From an uncultured Lachnospiraceae bacterium (GTDB lineage: Bacteria > Bacillota > Clostridia > Lachnospirales > Lachnospiraceae), in the NCBI GenBank assembly GCA_910578885.1, contig CAJTSH010000007.1:43973-107972 (forward strand): a stretch of DNA of 64,000 nucleotides, written 5' to 3'. The position numbers and the translations under genes are program-made. The notes below the pieces were generated by a model that made no database searches, was not told the DNA's origin, and worked only from the letters and a program-made list of their open reading frames with translations. The first letter of the stretch is position 1. The number at the start of each line of letters is the position of its first letter. Shown here piece after piece: positions 1 through 8,920 of the stretch.

Positions 1-568
1 GGTGAAGGGCAGATTGAGTGAAGATGGATTGTCGGAAATGCTTCGGGATTTGAAGAGACTTCCGGATCAGATAGAACTGCTTTTGAACAACAAAGGGCGT
101 ATTCAGAAATTTGCAAACCGTTACATTGCAGCGAAGGATGTTTTCTTCATCGGTCGAGGGATTGACTATGCGATTTCATTGGAGGGCTCATTGAAATTAA
201 AGGAGATTTCTTATATTCATTCCGAAGCGTATGCGGCGGGAGAGTTGAAGCATGGAACGATTTCGCTGATTGAGGATGGGACGCTGGTAGCAGCGGTCGC
301 TACGCAGGATGAACTGTTTAAGAAGACGGTCAGCAATATCGTGGAGGTCCGGACCAGAGGAGCCTTCGTTATGGCAGTTACCAATGAAGGAAATACGGAG
401 ATTGAGAAGAACGCGGATTATGTCATTTACATTCCGCAGACCAATAAGTATTTTACCAATTCCCTTGCAATTATTCCGCTTCAGCTTTTCAGTTATTATG
501 TTTCTGTTGGCAAGGGCTGTGATGTGGATAAGCCAAGAAATCTTGCAAAATCCGTTACGGTGGAATAG
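1..568 (+). CDS. glmS: Glucosamine-6-phosphate synthase, C-terminal part (5' end outside window)
   Basis: This is the last 188 or so residues of the enzyme that makes glucosamine-6-phosphate from fructose-6-phosphate and glutamine, the entry step to UDP-GlcNAc and peptidoglycan. The visible part is the second SIS (sugar isomerase) domain, with the family segments FIGRGIDYAISLEGSLKLKE, EAYAAGELKHG and the terminal DKPRNLAKSVTVE that closes the active site. The reading frame is open to the left edge, so the GTG at base 2 is not a real start; the glutaminase domain and first SIS domain lie upstream of the window. Nothing unusual is seen in the visible part. Confidence 0.95.
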   Translation, partial: VKGRLSEDGLSEMLRDLKRLPDQIELLLNNKGRIQKFANRYIAAKDVFFIGRGIDYAISLEGSLKLKEISYIHSEAYAAGELKHGTISLIEDGTLVAAVATQDELFKKTVSNIVEVRTRGAFVMAVTNEGNTEIEKNADYVIYIPQTNKYFTNSLAIIPLQLFSYYVSVGKGCDVDKPRNLAKSVTVE

Positions 569-634
569 TTTTCAGTCTGGCGGTAATCGGGAAAACACAG
601 ATTTGTCACATTTTGCGGTTACAATATCTTTGAA

Positions 635-672
635 TATATAGGAAACGGCAAATAAATTTACCGTTTCTTATA
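635..672. repeat. Dispersed hairpin element, copy 1 (CAAATAAA loop)
   Basis: Left arm TATAGGAAACGG and right arm CCGTTTCTTATA can form a 12-bp stem (one G-U pair) around a loop containing CAAATAAATT. It lies between glmS and the protease gene. The same layout recurs at 25283-25317 and 58465-58500, with a left-arm remnant at 39984-40004, so this is treated as a dispersed intergenic repeat rather than a simple terminator. No U-run follows it. Confidence 0.6.
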
Positions 673-713
673 CCTTGGTGTTTACACTGTGGGAAGAAAA
701 GGAGAATCGGGAT

Positions 714-2027
714 ATGGAAGAGAATGAATGGGGCAAAGAACAGGAACAGACGCAGTATCGTTATGATATGCCTGATGAACAGAAAAATGATAGACCGGTG
801 CAGAATGGCATGGCTGTCAAAATTACAAAATGTGCGGCAATAGCGCTTGTATTTGGAATCGTGGCAGGAGGCTCCTTTCAAGGCGTCAGGTACTTTTTTG
901 ACTGGGCGCTAGAGGAGGAGACACAGGAGAGTATTCAGCCGGAAAGACCCGCTGCTTCCTTGAATCGGGCACAGACGCCGGACACGGAGACAGCAGCTCA
1001 GGCGCTTAGCGTAAGCGGCGGATTGACAGATGTGTCCTTTATTGCAGACAATGTAATGCCTGCGATTGTGGCAATTACCAACATGTCCGAAGTGACCTAT
1101 AGGACTTGGTTCGGGCAGGAACGGAATTTTGAGAGCGAGAGCGCCGGTTCCGGAATTATCGTGTCGCAGGATGAGGATTATCTGTATATTGCGACCAATA
1201 ATCATGTGGTAGCGGATGCGGTCAATCTGACAGTGCAGTTTTGTGATGACAGTACAGTATCAGCCTATGTCAAAGGGACGGATGTCAGCAATGATCTTGC
1301 GGTTGTAGAAATAAAGCTTGCCGATATAGAGGCGGATACATTAAATCATATAAAAGTAGCGACGATTGGAAGTTCCGGGAATTTGCGGGTTGGCGAGGCG
1401 GCGGTTGCTATTGGCAATGCATTGGGCTACGGACAGTCTGTGACAACCGGCATTATCAGCGCAGTAGACCGGGAGGTAAGCGTAGAGGATGAAACAACCG
1501 GCGCTGTTACGATAAATGAATTGATTCAGACGGACGCGGCAATCAATCCGGGAAACAGCGGAGGCGCATTATTAAATATGCGCGGCGAAGTCATAGGAAT
1601 CAACACCATAAAATATTCTGATACGAAGGTAGAAGGGATGGGATATGCGATTCCGATTGATACGGCGTCACTGATTATCGAGAAGCTGATGAACCGGGAG
1701 CTGGTAAGTGAATCACAGACTGCATATCTGGGAGTATCCGGGGTAGATGTTTCCGATTCTGTTTCAAACTCCTATCATATGCCGGAGGGCGTTTATGTGT
1801 ATCGGGTCGTGGAGGGTTCTCCAGCAGATATTGCCGGAATTACGCAGGGAGATATTATTACTGAGTTCGACGGAAGCAAAGTGAGTTCGCGGCAGGAGTT
1901 AGAGGATCAGATGCAATACTATAAGGCGGGTACGCAGGTGGCAATCATCGTACAGCGCATTTCCAACGAGAATAACGGAACGTATCGGGAACAGGAGATA
2001 ACGGTTACGTTAGGACGGAAGAATTAG
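714..2027 (+). CDS. HtrA/DegP-like membrane-anchored serine protease with PDZ domain
   Basis: A trypsin-like envelope quality-control protease of about 437 residues. The ATG at 714 is preferred to upstream TTG/GTG codons because AAAAGGAG precedes it at good spacing. There is a short acidic cytoplasmic N-terminus, one membrane segment at about residues 40-62, and a linker rich in E, T and A. The protease domain shows the triad: His164 in TNNHVVADA, Asp194 in SNDLAVVEI and Ser282 in NPGNSGGAL. A C-terminal PDZ domain occupies about residues 345-430 (GSPADIAGITQGDIITEFDG). The protease domain therefore faces the cell wall side. Length and order match Gram-positive HtrA proteins. It stands alone between glmS and a toxin-antitoxin pair. 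Confidence 0.93.
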   Translation: MEENEWGKEQEQTQYRYDMPDEQKNDRPVQNGMAVKITKCAAIALVFGIVAGGSFQGVRYFFDWALEEETQESIQPERPAASLNRAQTPDTETAAQALSVSGGLTDVSFIADNVMPAIVAITNMSEVTYRTWFGQERNFESESAGSGIIVSQDEDYLYIATNNHVVADAVNLTVQFCDDSTVSAYVKGTDVSNDLAVVEIKLADIEADTLNHIKVATIGSSGNLRVGEAAVAIGNALGYGQSVTTGIISAVDREVSVEDETTGAVTINELIQTDAAINPGNSGGALLNMRGEVIGINTIKYSDTKVEGMGYAIPIDTASLIIEKLMNRELVSESQTAYLGVSGVDVSDSVSNSYHMPEGVYVYRVVEGSPADIAGITQGDIITEFDGSKVSSRQELEDQMQYYKAGTQVAIIVQRISNENNGTYREQEITVTLGRKN

Positions 2028-2078
2028 AGCGTGAATAAAAGAAATAATCATACACCCACAGGAAAGAAGGTGTTGTAT

Positions 2079-2291
2079 ATGAGTAATAGAGAAAGAATAA
2101 TTGAATTGTTGGATGTCATACCAGATTATAAAATCGGTTATGTGTTAGCATATGTTCAGGGTGTGGCAGCTGATGAAGAAGCAGACGATATTTTTTGTCG
2201 AAGAATGGTAGAAAACTATGAAAATGCACCAGATGAAGACAAGGAAGAAATACCGCTTGAGGAATGTTTAAAGGAATGGGGGCTTGATTGA
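2079..2291 (+). CDS. Putative antitoxin of a RelE-type toxin-antitoxin pair
   Basis: A 70-residue acidic protein starting at ATG 2079, preceded by GGAAAGAAGG eight bases upstream; an in-frame upstream ATG-like extension from 2034 has no good ribosome site. It begins MSNRERIIELLDVIPDYK and ends in a strongly acidic tail (PDEDKEEIPLEECLKEWGL). No clear DNA-binding fold can be named from sequence alone. The antitoxin call rests on its size, its acidity and its one-base overlap with the downstream RelE-like gene. Expected role: bind and neutralise the toxin and probably repress the operon. Confidence 0.7.
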   Translation: MSNRERIIELLDVIPDYKIGYVLAYVQGVAADEEADDIFCRRMVENYENAPDEDKEEIPLEECLKEWGLD

Positions 2292-2542
2292 TGTATCAAA
2301 TTGTCATCAAAAAGAGAGCTAAAAAATTTATTGATAGGCTGCCCATAAATGAAAGGAGACGTGTTGTATCCGCAATAGAACAATTGCCAAACGGTGAGGA
2401 TATAAAGAAACTAAAAGGATTTGACGATTTGTTAAGGCTGCGTGTGGGCAATTATCGCATTGTGTATACTGTGGATAATGGAAAACTAATTGTTTATGTT
2501 ATTGACATAGATAATCGTGGAGACATATATAAAAGGTATTGA
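2291..2542 (+). CDS. RelE/ParE-family toxin
   Basis: An 83-residue basic protein whose ATG at 2291 overlaps the antitoxin stop (TGATG), a typical translationally coupled arrangement. The sequence has the RelE/ParE core: basic N-terminal helices (IVIKKRAKKFIDRLP), then KLKGFDDLLRLRVGNYRIVY and IDIDNRGDIYKRY. The motif LRVGNYRIVY with the terminal R-x-x-Y-x-R-Y-like tail is typical of ribosome-dependent mRNA interferases of this superfamily, but ParE gyrase poisons share the fold, so the target cannot be decided here. A strong terminator follows at once, so the pair is a self-contained unit. Confidence 0.85.
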   Translation: MYQIVIKKRAKKFIDRLPINERRRVVSAIEQLPNGEDIKKLKGFDDLLRLRVGNYRIVYTVDNGKLIVYVIDIDNRGDIYKRY

Positions 2543-2551
2543 GAAAAGAAA

Positions 2552-2598
2552 CGGGATAATTGTGCAACGCAGTGCGGTGCAATTATCCCGAATTTTTT
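2552..2598 (+). terminator. Rho-independent terminator of the toxin-antitoxin operon
   Basis: CGGGATAATTG and CAATTATCCCG form an 11-bp stem, followed by AATTTTTT. It starts about ten bases after the toxin stop codon. Confidence 0.85.
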
Positions 2599-2820
2599 AT
2601 ATCATAGGAAGGACCTTGTTTCTATGAAGCGTTATATTCTACGGTGTTCTATATTTGATGGGGAACCGCATTTTATCGGGGAAAACAATGGGGAAAATGC
2701 CAGATATTAACGGAATTTTAAAGAATTATGGGTTGAGCTGGGATATGAAATGTGCTAACATGAGACTATCGTTGATGGATAAGGGCTATCTAGGTGATAG
2801 AAAATTTGGAGGTAAATTTC

Positions 2821-3753
2821 ATGAAAAAGAAGAAAATCGTGATTGCATTAGGACATGAAGCATTGGGGACAACACTCCCGGAACAAAAGAAAGCAACCAG
2901 AGAAACTGCAAAAGCGGTAGCTGATTTTATAAAAGATGATTGTCAGATCGTACTTACCCATAGCAACGGACCGCAGGTGGGAATGATTCATACTGCGATG
3001 GCGGAGTTCTGCCGTATTTATCCTGAATATACTGCAACACCTATGTCAGTCTGCTCTGCAATGAGCCAAGGATATATCGGATATGATTTACAGAATGCGA
3101 TACGCACAGAGCTTTTAAATCGCGGGATTTATAAAACAGTGTCTACCGTTTTGACGCAGGTAACGGCTGACCCGTATGATGAAGCCTTTTATCAGCCGAG
3201 CAAGGTTATCGGGCGTATCATGAATGCGGAGGAGGCAGAAGCAGAGGAGCAAAAAGGGAATCATGTAGTTCCGGTCGAGAACGGATACCGTCGAATTGTT
3301 GCAGCTCCCAAGCCGATGGATATTGTAGAGATAGATGCAATCCGCGCACTCTGCGATGCGGATCAGGTAGTAATCGCATGCGGCGGCGGCGGGATTCCGG
3401 TGCTGGTTCAGGACAATAAGTTAAAGGGCGCCAGTGCGGTGGTTGAGAAGGATTTGGCGGCAGGCAGACTAGCGGAGCTTTTGGATGCGGACATGCTGGT
3501 GATTTTGACAGGAGTAGAGAAAGTATGCTTAAATTACAGCAAAGAAACTGAACAGCCGCTGGATTGTATGACCGTAGAGGAAGCAAAGCGTTATATGCAG
3601 GAAGGGCAGTTCGAAGAAGGGACGATGCTTCCAAAGATTCAGGCAGCAGTGGATTTCATCGGAAATTCTGCGGTGAAATCTGTTTTAATTACGAAGTTAG
3701 AGGAAAATGATGGCAGACTTGACGGTGCAAACGGGACAGTCATTCGAAAGTAA
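2821..3753 (+). CDS. arcC: Carbamate kinase
   Basis: A 310-residue amino-acid-kinase-fold enzyme that interconverts carbamoyl phosphate + ADP and carbamate + ATP. The ATG at 2821 follows GGAGGT by about seven bases, giving the start MKKKKIVIALGHEALG; the longer frame from 2794 has no support. Family segments include THSNGPQVGMI, KPMDIVEIDAIRALCDADQVVIACGGGGIPV (read as two adjacent motifs) and LVILTGVEKVCLNY, plus the C-terminal GNSAVKSVLITKL. No arginine deiminase, ornithine or putrescine carbamoyltransferase gene is adjacent, so the source of carbamoyl phosphate is not shown. About 220 bp upstream (2600-2820) contain no convincing gene. Confidence 0.92.
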   Translation: MKKKKIVIALGHEALGTTLPEQKKATRETAKAVADFIKDDCQIVLTHSNGPQVGMIHTAMAEFCRIYPEYTATPMSVCSAMSQGYIGYDLQNAIRTELLNRGIYKTVSTVLTQVTADPYDEAFYQPSKVIGRIMNAEEAEAEEQKGNHVVPVENGYRRIVAAPKPMDIVEIDAIRALCDADQVVIACGGGGIPVLVQDNKLKGASAVVEKDLAAGRLAELLDADMLVILTGVEKVCLNYSKETEQPLDCMTVEEAKRYMQEGQFEEGTMLPKIQAAVDFIGNSAVKSVLITKLEENDGRLDGANGTVIRK

Positions 3754-3779
3754 CAGGTTAAATAAAAGGAAGAGAGGAA

Positions 3780-6700
3780 ATGAATAGAGCAAGACAGATA
3801 CTGGCAGCATTTCTCAGTATAGCTATGCTGTTTACAATGAACGAAACCAGTGTTTTGGCCTTTCAGCAGACGCCGCGGGAAACGGTAGCGCAGGACTTGC
3901 CAGCGGAAAGTACAGAGAACACGGAGGAAAGCGGAAACATTTTTTCAGAATTGGAAGATACGGGAATTGATTCTGGGACAGAAGTTCCCTCAGTGCCAGA
4001 GGATGCGGGGATATCAGATACAGAAACTATAGATGTGGATACAGAAACAGCAGATACGGAAATAGAGACGCCAGATACGGAAACAGAAGATACGGAGACT
4101 GCGGCAAGGCAGCAGTCGGTCAGAGAGAAGATGCTCCTGTCCTATCTCGTGTTTGGCAGCAGTTACATAGAGACGCCTGCCGAGCAGTATGTTCTGCTTG
4201 GAATCGGCGACGGAAGCTGTCGGCTGGAGCAGGCAATATTACACTATAAGAATAATACGACAGGGAAAGAATATACCGTGGAAGCGGATACATTGGATAC
4301 GGATGCGGCATTGTTTTATATGGATTTCCCGGATGAATCTTATGCCGGAAACTATGAAGTGACAGCGGTTGATTATCTGGCAGAGGGAGTTTCGGGCACG
4401 ATTCAGATTGCAGATACGGGAATTGACGCTGCATTTGGTGTAAATCAGACAGTAGATACGAAGCCGGATGCCGTAACAGTGGACGAGACACAGATAGAGG
4501 ATGCGGCAAGTACGCTGATTACCGATGCGGAAGGGAATGTGCTTTCCGATCATGATCTGCAGGAGGTCATCTCCAACGCACAGCGTTCCGTCGGAAATTC
4601 AGGGGCGGTACGTTCTACCGGTGCAGGAAATCTGGTGGTCGTATTAGATCCGGGACATGGCGGAACCGATCCGGGGGCAGTGCGTACCATCAATGGCATC
4701 ACATACAGTGAAAGAGATTTGGTGTTAAAGATCGCACAGTATTGCAAGGCGGAGTTAGAGACCTACAACGGCGTTACCGTCTATATGACAAGAACGAACA
4801 ATACCAGCCCTGTTGAATCACGTCAGGCAAGAGTCAACAAGGCGGCAAAGTGGAATGCGGATATTTTAGTCAGCTTTCACTTGAATTCTACCGGGAATGA
4901 TATAGATTCGGCAAACGGTGCAGCGGTCTATATTCCAAACAGTAATTACAGTAATGGCTATGATTACAATGGAATAGGCAAGGCATTGGGCAATAAGATT
5001 TTGGAGCAGTTAAAGAAGCTTGGACTGAAAAACAACGGAACAATGCTGGATGAAGGCGGAAACGGGACATATGCGGACGGTTCGGTAGCGGATAATCTGG
5101 GTATCAATTATTGGAGCAAGTATTATCAATATAAATTTGCCGGAATATTAATCGAGCATGCGTTTATCAATAATTACAATGACGTGGTATTCCATCTTAG
5201 CTCAGAAGCGAAGCTCAAGGAGCTTGGTGTAGCGGATGCGACAGGGATTGCCTCCTATTATGGTCTGACAAAGGAGAGCACGCTGACGGCGCCATCGCTC
5301 AGTTATATCACATCGGCTTCCTCGGATTCCTTAAAGCTTGCATGGTCGGCAGTTTCGGGAGCAGCGGGATATCAGATTTACCGTTCTGAAAATGAAAAGA
5401 GCGGCTTTAAAAAGGTAGCGACAGTAACCAGTGGTTCTATTACCACCTATACAGACGGAAGTCTGATGGCAGGAACGAAGTATTACTATAAGATACGCGC
5501 TTATTCAGGCAGTTTGACAAGCAATTATTCGCCGGTAACAGGTGCGCTGCCACTGGCAGGCGGAAAGATTACCTCAGTAAAATCAGACGGAAGCGGTAAA
5601 ATTACCGTAAAATGGAATACCGTTGCCAATGCATCTGGCTATCAATTGTACCGGAGCACTTCGAAAGACGGAAAATATACAATGGTAGCAAATATAGAAG
5701 CTGCAACATATACGGATGCTGTAAGTAAAGGCACGACCTATTATTACAAGGTACGGGCGAAATCAGTACAGAATGGCAAGACAGGATTTGGAAGTTATTC
5801 GGAGATTGCAGAGGGCTTTAGCATTGCGGCTACAACGATTAAAGCAGTAAGCGCCCAGAGTAATGGAAAACTGCTGATTCAATGGAAAGCGGTAAAAAAT
5901 GCCTATCGCTATCAGGTATACCGCAGCACCTCAAAAAATGGGGCGTATACAAGAATTGCCACCGTATCAGGAACTTCCTATGAGGATGGCAGTATTAAGA
6001 CAAATCAGAATTATTATTACAAAGTCCGAACCATGAACCGGGTCAATAAAGTGAGCGGTTATGGAAGTTATTCCGGTGTGAAATATGGCCTGCAGGTAGG
6101 CAAGGCGTCAATTACTGCCATACAGACGACCTCTAGTACCAGCCTGAAGATTACTTGGAAGAAAGTAAGTAATGCGGCGGGATATAAGGTTTACCGCAGC
6201 AGCACGAAAAAGGGAACCTATAAACTGATAAAGACAATCACAAATGGAAATACTACCAGTTATAAGAATTCCAAGCTAAAGACAGGGCAGACTTATTACT
6301 ACAAAGTTCAGGCAGTGGGGAAGACAGGCGGTTATACAGGTGAGGGCAAGCTTTCTAACGTTAAGTCCGGTAAGACGGTTCTTAAGACATCGGTTGAATA
6401 TGTTCAGTCTGCAAGCGGCACTAAGCTGAAACTGGCATGGCAGCCGGTAGCGGATGCGGCCGGATACCGGATTGCGAAGAGTACGTCTAAAACGGGGAAA
6501 TATACGGTAGTAAAGGAGATTTCCTCGGGAAAGACCAGTACCTTTACGGATGCCGACGTAAAGGTCGGAAAGACTTACTATTATAAGGTTGCCGTTAAGA
6601 ATAAAAATAACGGGGTGACAGGGTACAGCGAGTATTCCGATGTGCTGGGAGGGAAAGCGGCAGGAGCGACCGAAATGGAGACTCCTAAGTCTGCATCTTC

Positions 6701-7820
6701 GGCATCTATTGAACTGAACTGGAAGGCAGCCAGCGGAGCAAGCGGCTATCAGATTTATCGAAGTACGGAGAAGAAAAAGGGCTATAGTAAAATAGCGACA
6801 ATTTCTTCCAGAAAGACGGTCACCTACAAGGATACGCCTCCAAAGACGAATACTACTTACTATTATAAAATTCGCTGCTTTAACAAGAATAACGGAAAGG
6901 TTGGATACAGCGGATATTGCCCGCCGGTCAGCGGCAAATCGCTTGCCGTTCCGAAAATGAATGCAGTTGCCCAGAATGCAGATGCGTCCTTGAAAATAAG
7001 CTGGAAGAAAGTCAGCGGTGCAGCCAGTTATCGGGTCTACCGCAGAGCCGGAACAACAGGCAGCTATCAGAAACTTGCAGAGGTACAATCCACTGCCGCC
7101 AGCTATCAGGATACATCAGCAATTGCGGGTGTAACTTACTACTATAAGGTGATTGCATACAATAAGGTCAATGGACAGACCGGAAACAGCGGGTTTTCCG
7201 AAGCCAAATCCTATATGATCGAGCTATACGAGATTATGGGAAATCCGGGTGTAACAGAGGCGCAGATGGTATCCTACTATAATTCAATGATAGCGTCAAT
7301 GCAGCTTGCGGCTCCATTTAACGGATATGGGTATCCGTCAGATATTTATGCGGATAAAGGAGCGAAAGATATTGATACGTTCGTAAAAATTTTGTATGAA
7401 GAAGCAGTCGCAGAGGGCGTAAAACCTGAGGTGGTGTTTGCGCAGATGTGCAATGAGACCTACTTTCTTCAGTTTGACGGAGACGTAAAAGTTGAGCAGT
7501 GTAACTTTGCCGGAATCGGTGCAACCGGCGGCGGAGTGCCGGGAAACACGTTCGCCGACGTCCGTACCGGTATCCGTGCGCAAGTACAGCATTTGAAAGC
7601 GTACGCCAGTACGGCGAAATTGACGCAGGCGTGTGTGGATCCGCGATTCCAGTATGTAAAACGCGGAACCTGCAAGTATGTAGAATGGCTTGGAATTCAA
7701 GAGAATCCGAACACCAAATGGAATGCAGACGGAACTATCGCATCAGGGTGCGGATGGGCAACGGCTAAGAATTACGGCTATATCCTGTTGAATGGCATCA
7801 ATAAAATTAAAAAGTTCTAA
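3780..7820 (+). CDS. Large secreted autolysin: amidase_3, seven FN3-like repeats, glucosaminidase
   Basis: A 1346-residue cell-wall hydrolase starting at ATG 3780 after AGAGGAA. Order: signal peptide (about 1-28); a low-complexity D/E/T linker (about 40-115); an unassigned domain; N-acetylmuramoyl-L-alanine amidase of the Zn-dependent amidase_3 family at about 284-490 (LDPGHGGTDPGA, SERDLVLKIAQ, VSFHLNSTG, and the catalytic Glu region ILIEHAFINN); seven fibronectin-III-like modules at about 503-1145, each with W-x2-V/A, GYQIYRS-type and YYYKV strands; and a C-terminal glucosaminidase-like domain at about 1155-1346 (EVVFAQMCNETYFLQF, QCNFAGIGATGGG). The enzyme would cut both stem peptide and glycan bonds. 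It is followed 25 bp later by an LCP protein and then a second amidase: an envelope cluster. Confidence 0.93.
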   Translation: MNRARQILAAFLSIAMLFTMNETSVLAFQQTPRETVAQDLPAESTENTEESGNIFSELEDTGIDSGTEVPSVPEDAGISDTETIDVDTETADTEIETPDTETEDTETAARQQSVREKMLLSYLVFGSSYIETPAEQYVLLGIGDGSCRLEQAILHYKNNTTGKEYTVEADTLDTDAALFYMDFPDESYAGNYEVTAVDYLAEGVSGTIQIADTGIDAAFGVNQTVDTKPDAVTVDETQIEDAASTLITDAEGNVLSDHDLQEVISNAQRSVGNSGAVRSTGAGNLVVVLDPGHGGTDPGAVRTINGITYSERDLVLKIAQYCKAELETYNGVTVYMTRTNNTSPVESRQARVNKAAKWNADILVSFHLNSTGNDIDSANGAAVYIPNSNYSNGYDYNGIGKALGNKILEQLKKLGLKNNGTMLDEGGNGTYADGSVADNLGINYWSKYYQYKFAGILIEHAFINNYNDVVFHLSSEAKLKELGVADATGIASYYGLTKESTLTAPSLSYITSASSDSLKLAWSAVSGAAGYQIYRSENEKSGFKKVATVTSGSITTYTDGSLMAGTKYYYKIRAYSGSLTSNYSPVTGALPLAGGKITSVKSDGSGKITVKWNTVANASGYQLYRSTSKDGKYTMVANIEAATYTDAVSKGTTYYYKVRAKSVQNGKTGFGSYSEIAEGFSIAATTIKAVSAQSNGKLLIQWKAVKNAYRYQVYRSTSKNGAYTRIATVSGTSYEDGSIKTNQNYYYKVRTMNRVNKVSGYGSYSGVKYGLQVGKASITAIQTTSSTSLKITWKKVSNAAGYKVYRSSTKKGTYKLIKTITNGNTTSYKNSKLKTGQTYYYKVQAVGKTGGYTGEGKLSNVKSGKTVLKTSVEYVQSASGTKLKLAWQPVADAAGYRIAKSTSKTGKYTVVKEISSGKTSTFTDADVKVGKTYYYKVAVKNKNNGVTGYSEYSDVLGGKAAGATEMETPKSASSASIELNWKAASGASGYQIYRSTEKKKGYSKIATISSRKTVTYKDTPPKTNTTYYYKIRCFNKNNGKVGYSGYCPPVSGKSLAVPKMNAVAQNADASLKISWKKVSGAASYRVYRRAGTTGSYQKLAEVQSTAASYQDTSAIAGVTYYYKVIAYNKVNGQTGNSGFSEAKSYMIELYEIMGNPGVTEAQMVSYYNSMIASMQLAAPFNGYGYPSDIYADKGAKDIDTFVKILYEEAVAEGVKPEVVFAQMCNETYFLQFDGDVKVEQCNFAGIGATGGGVPGNTFADVRTGIRAQVQHLKAYASTAKLTQACVDPRFQYVKRGTCKYVEWLGIQENPNTKWNADGTIASGCGWATAKNYGYILLNGINKIKKF

Positions 7821-7845
7821 AACTGAAGCAAGAAAGGACTGAACA

Positions 7846-8919
7846 ATGAGAGACGAAGAAGAAATAAGACGTAAGAAAAAACGAAGAGGTTCAAAGCGGA
7901 AACGGCAGAAGAGGAAAATTATATTTACGATTCTGGCGTTTATCCTGTTGCTGATTTTAATTGCCGTTGCATTTGTATCTTCAAAACTTGGAAAGATGGA
8001 TAAGATTTCGATGAAGGATGTAAAGGTAAATGAAGGGCTGGATGTGTCCGGTATGAAGGGGTATACGACGCTGGCGCTGTTTGGAGTTGATAACCGTACC
8101 AACGGGAACTTTGAGACCGGAAACAGTGACACGATGATTATTGTAAGTATCAATAATGATACCGGAGAAATCAAGATGTGTTCGTTATACCGGGATACGT
8201 ATCTGGATATCGGCGACAGTGAAGGGACCGAGAGCAAGTTCCGCAAAGCTAATGCGGCTTATATGTCGGGCGGACCCGAGCAGGCAATCAATATGATGAA
8301 CAAAAATCTGGATTTGAATATATCAGATTATGTGGCGGTGGATTTTCAGGCATTGATTGACGTCATTGATCTGCTAGGAGGCGTGGAAATTGATGTGGAG
8401 GCCGAGGAAGTGCAGTACATCAACGGATATATGACAGAGCTGAATCAGATTACGGGAAAAGAAATCGTACAGGTGAGCGGAGCGGGGACACAGACCTTGA
8501 ACGGTATGCAGGCGACCGCTTATGCAAGAATCCGTTATACGACGGGATGGGATTTCAAGAGGACAGAGCGTCAGAGAACCGTAATCACAAAGATGTTCGA
8601 AAAAGCAAAGGGAGCAAGTTTAGGAACCTTGAACAGTATTCTGGATAAAGCGCTTCCGGAAGTTTCTACGAGCCTCAGTACGACAGAGATGATCGGGCTG
8701 ATGACAAAGATGGGAAAATACAATATGGGCGAAAACACCGGATTCCCGTTTGATAAGACGAGCGGTTCGGTTGGAAGTCTTGGTGATCTTGTAATTCCGG
8801 TGGATTTATCTGCAAATGTAAAGCAACTGCATGAATTTTTATATAACGATACGGAGTATACGCCATCCCCTACGGTTCAGTCCTTAAGCGGTACAATCCG
8901 CAGCAATACAGGAGTGTAG
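7846..8919 (+). CDS. LCP (LytR-CpsA-Psr) family glycopolymer ligase
   Basis: A 357-residue type II membrane protein. A very basic cytoplasmic N-terminus (RRKKKRRGSKRKRQKRK) precedes one membrane segment at about 24-46. The extracellular LCP domain covers about 68-290: TLALFGVDNRT, NSDTMIIVSIN, CSLYRDTYLDI, and the arginine-rich catalytic stretch YARIRYTTGWDFKRTERQR. LCP proteins transfer undecaprenyl-linked polymers such as teichoic acids or capsule to peptidoglycan. The gene lies between two amidases with short gaps, consistent with one envelope transcription unit. Start ATG at 7846 follows AAGAAAGGA. It was formerly annotated in many genomes as a transcription attenuator. Confidence 0.95.
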   Translation: MRDEEEIRRKKKRRGSKRKRQKRKIIFTILAFILLLILIAVAFVSSKLGKMDKISMKDVKVNEGLDVSGMKGYTTLALFGVDNRTNGNFETGNSDTMIIVSINNDTGEIKMCSLYRDTYLDIGDSEGTESKFRKANAAYMSGGPEQAINMMNKNLDLNISDYVAVDFQALIDVIDLLGGVEIDVEAEEVQYINGYMTELNQITGKEIVQVSGAGTQTLNGMQATAYARIRYTTGWDFKRTERQRTVITKMFEKAKGASLGTLNSILDKALPEVSTSLSTTEMIGLMTKMGKYNMGENTGFPFDKTSGSVGSLGDLVIPVDLSANVKQLHEFLYNDTEYTPSPTVQSLSGTIRSNTGV

Positions 8920-8920
8920 G

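Noticed and set aside
2655..2858. 67-codon ORF upstream of carbamate kinase
   Set aside because: No good ribosome site, no recognisable sequence, and it overlaps the start of the clearly real carbamate kinase gene in another frame.
6276..7088. 270-codon minus-strand ORF inside the autolysin gene
   Set aside because: A shadow frame of the repeated FN3-like region; no promoter, no ribosome site and no family.
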